A stretch of 6,687 nucleotides of DNA from Gemmatimonadota bacterium (GTDB taxonomy: Bacteria; Gemmatimonadota; Gemmatimonadetes; Gemmatimonadales; Gemmatimonadaceae). The DNA is taken from NCBI GenBank assembly GCA_023249395.1, contig JAHFCS010000122.1, positions 1 through 6,687 on the forward strand. Reading direction: 5' to 3'. Below, piece after piece: positions 6,406-6,687 of this stretch. Below the pieces are notes generated by a model. That model did not search any database. It saw only the letters and a list, made by a program, of their open reading frames with translations, and was not told where the DNA came from. Position numbers and translations under genes: made by a program. How positions within the stretch are numbered: position 1 is the stretch's first letter; each line of letters begins with the position of its first letter.

Positions 6406-6687
6406 GCGAGAACACTCCGCGTAGCGTGCTTCGAGTCGGCAAGCTGCTCGATGAAGCCCTCGACGTTTGTGCGCGCCTGCTCGTCCGAAACACAACGAAG
6501 GTCGTTCACGTCGCCGTCGAGGACGAGCGCAGGAATCCCTGCCCTTTCGGTCAGCCGCCTCGGCATGCCGTAGCGCGTATTCGTGTTGTTGGGACAGGTG
6601 CGGCAGTCATGAAACACGACGCCGTCCACGTGATACAGCTCGACCATTCGCGCGATGTAGTCCTCCTTCGCCTGCTCCGAGCGCACG
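6402..6687 (-). CDS. Benzoyl-CoA reductase catalytic subunit, C-terminal part (BcrB-like)
   Basis: The last 94 codons of a gene whose 5' part lies beyond the right edge. It belongs to the 2-hydroxyglutaryl-CoA dehydratase D-component/benzoyl-CoA reductase family. The segment GVVFHDCRTCPNNTNTRYGM carries two cysteines, one of which (in TCPNN) should bind the active-site iron-sulfur cluster. It is followed by GIPALVLDGDVNDLR and a closing helix with NVEGFIEQL. The TCPNN...RYGMP form reminds me of BcrB/BzdO rather than BcrC/BzdN, but this is recollection and not a computed alignment. The GTG at 6684-6686 is an internal codon, not a start. The stop overlaps the ATPase start by 4 bp, so the catalytic and electron-activating subunits are translationally coupled. 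In class I reductase this subunit takes part in ATP-driven dearomatisation of benzoyl-CoA; a dehydratase role remains the alternative. Confidence 0.85.
   Translation of the reverse strand, partial: VRSEQAKEDYIARMVELYHVDGVVFHDCRTCPNNTNTRYGMPRRLTERAGIPALVLDGDVNDLRCVSDEQARTNVEGFIEQLADSKHATRSVLA

Noticed and set aside
6406..6495. N-terminal extension of the ATPase gene
   Set aside because: The extra 30 residues overlap the upstream gene's coding frame and lie before the family's standard start at GIDSG; the ATG at 6405 has a ribosome-binding site.

Overview
The window is a GC-rich bacterial segment, nearly all of it coded on the minus strand. It looks like the downstream end of an anaerobic aromatic-degradation operon, followed by a small DNA-repair-type gene pair. 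The phylum cannot be fixed from the sequence. GC content, Ku style and heptamer repeats would suit a soil or sediment lineage such as Gemmatimonadota, Acidobacteriota or a similar group; this is a guess.

Layout on the minus strand, in transcription order. (1) 6402-6687: C-terminal end of a benzoyl-CoA reductase/2-hydroxyacyl-CoA dehydratase catalytic subunit, most like BcrB/BzdO. (2) 5560-6405: BadF/BadG/BcrA/BcrD-type ATPase with both cluster cysteines. (3) 3681-5570: AMP-forming acyl-CoA synthetase with an unusual cysteine-rich C-terminal tail. (4) 2597-3676: zinc/NAD dehydrogenase closely resembling 6-hydroxycyclohex-1-ene-1-carbonyl-CoA dehydrogenase (Had). (5) 2029-2580: hemerythrin-domain protein. 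Junctions are -4, -11, +4 and +16 bp, so the five genes are very probably one transcript. The likely logic is: an acid is activated to its CoA thioester, benzoyl-CoA is dearomatised by the ATP-driven class I reductase, and the alcohol formed after hydration is oxidised by Had. The hemerythrin would sense or scavenge oxygen near the oxygen-sensitive reductase. The remaining reductase subunits and the dch (hydratase) and oah (hydrolase) genes are not in the window.

A 130-bp gap (1899-2028) carries five tandem GGTACC-centred heptamers, a two-copy GGGCTA heptamer and a weak promoter-like pair. After it come ku (1083-1898) and a DUF72/YecE gene (373-1086), which overlap by 4 bp as a second operon.

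The left edge holds the 3' end of an unrecognised plus-strand gene (1-225) followed by a strong intrinsic terminator. A 9-bp perfect inverted repeat, overlapped by a second alternative hairpin, lies in the convergent gap before DUF72.
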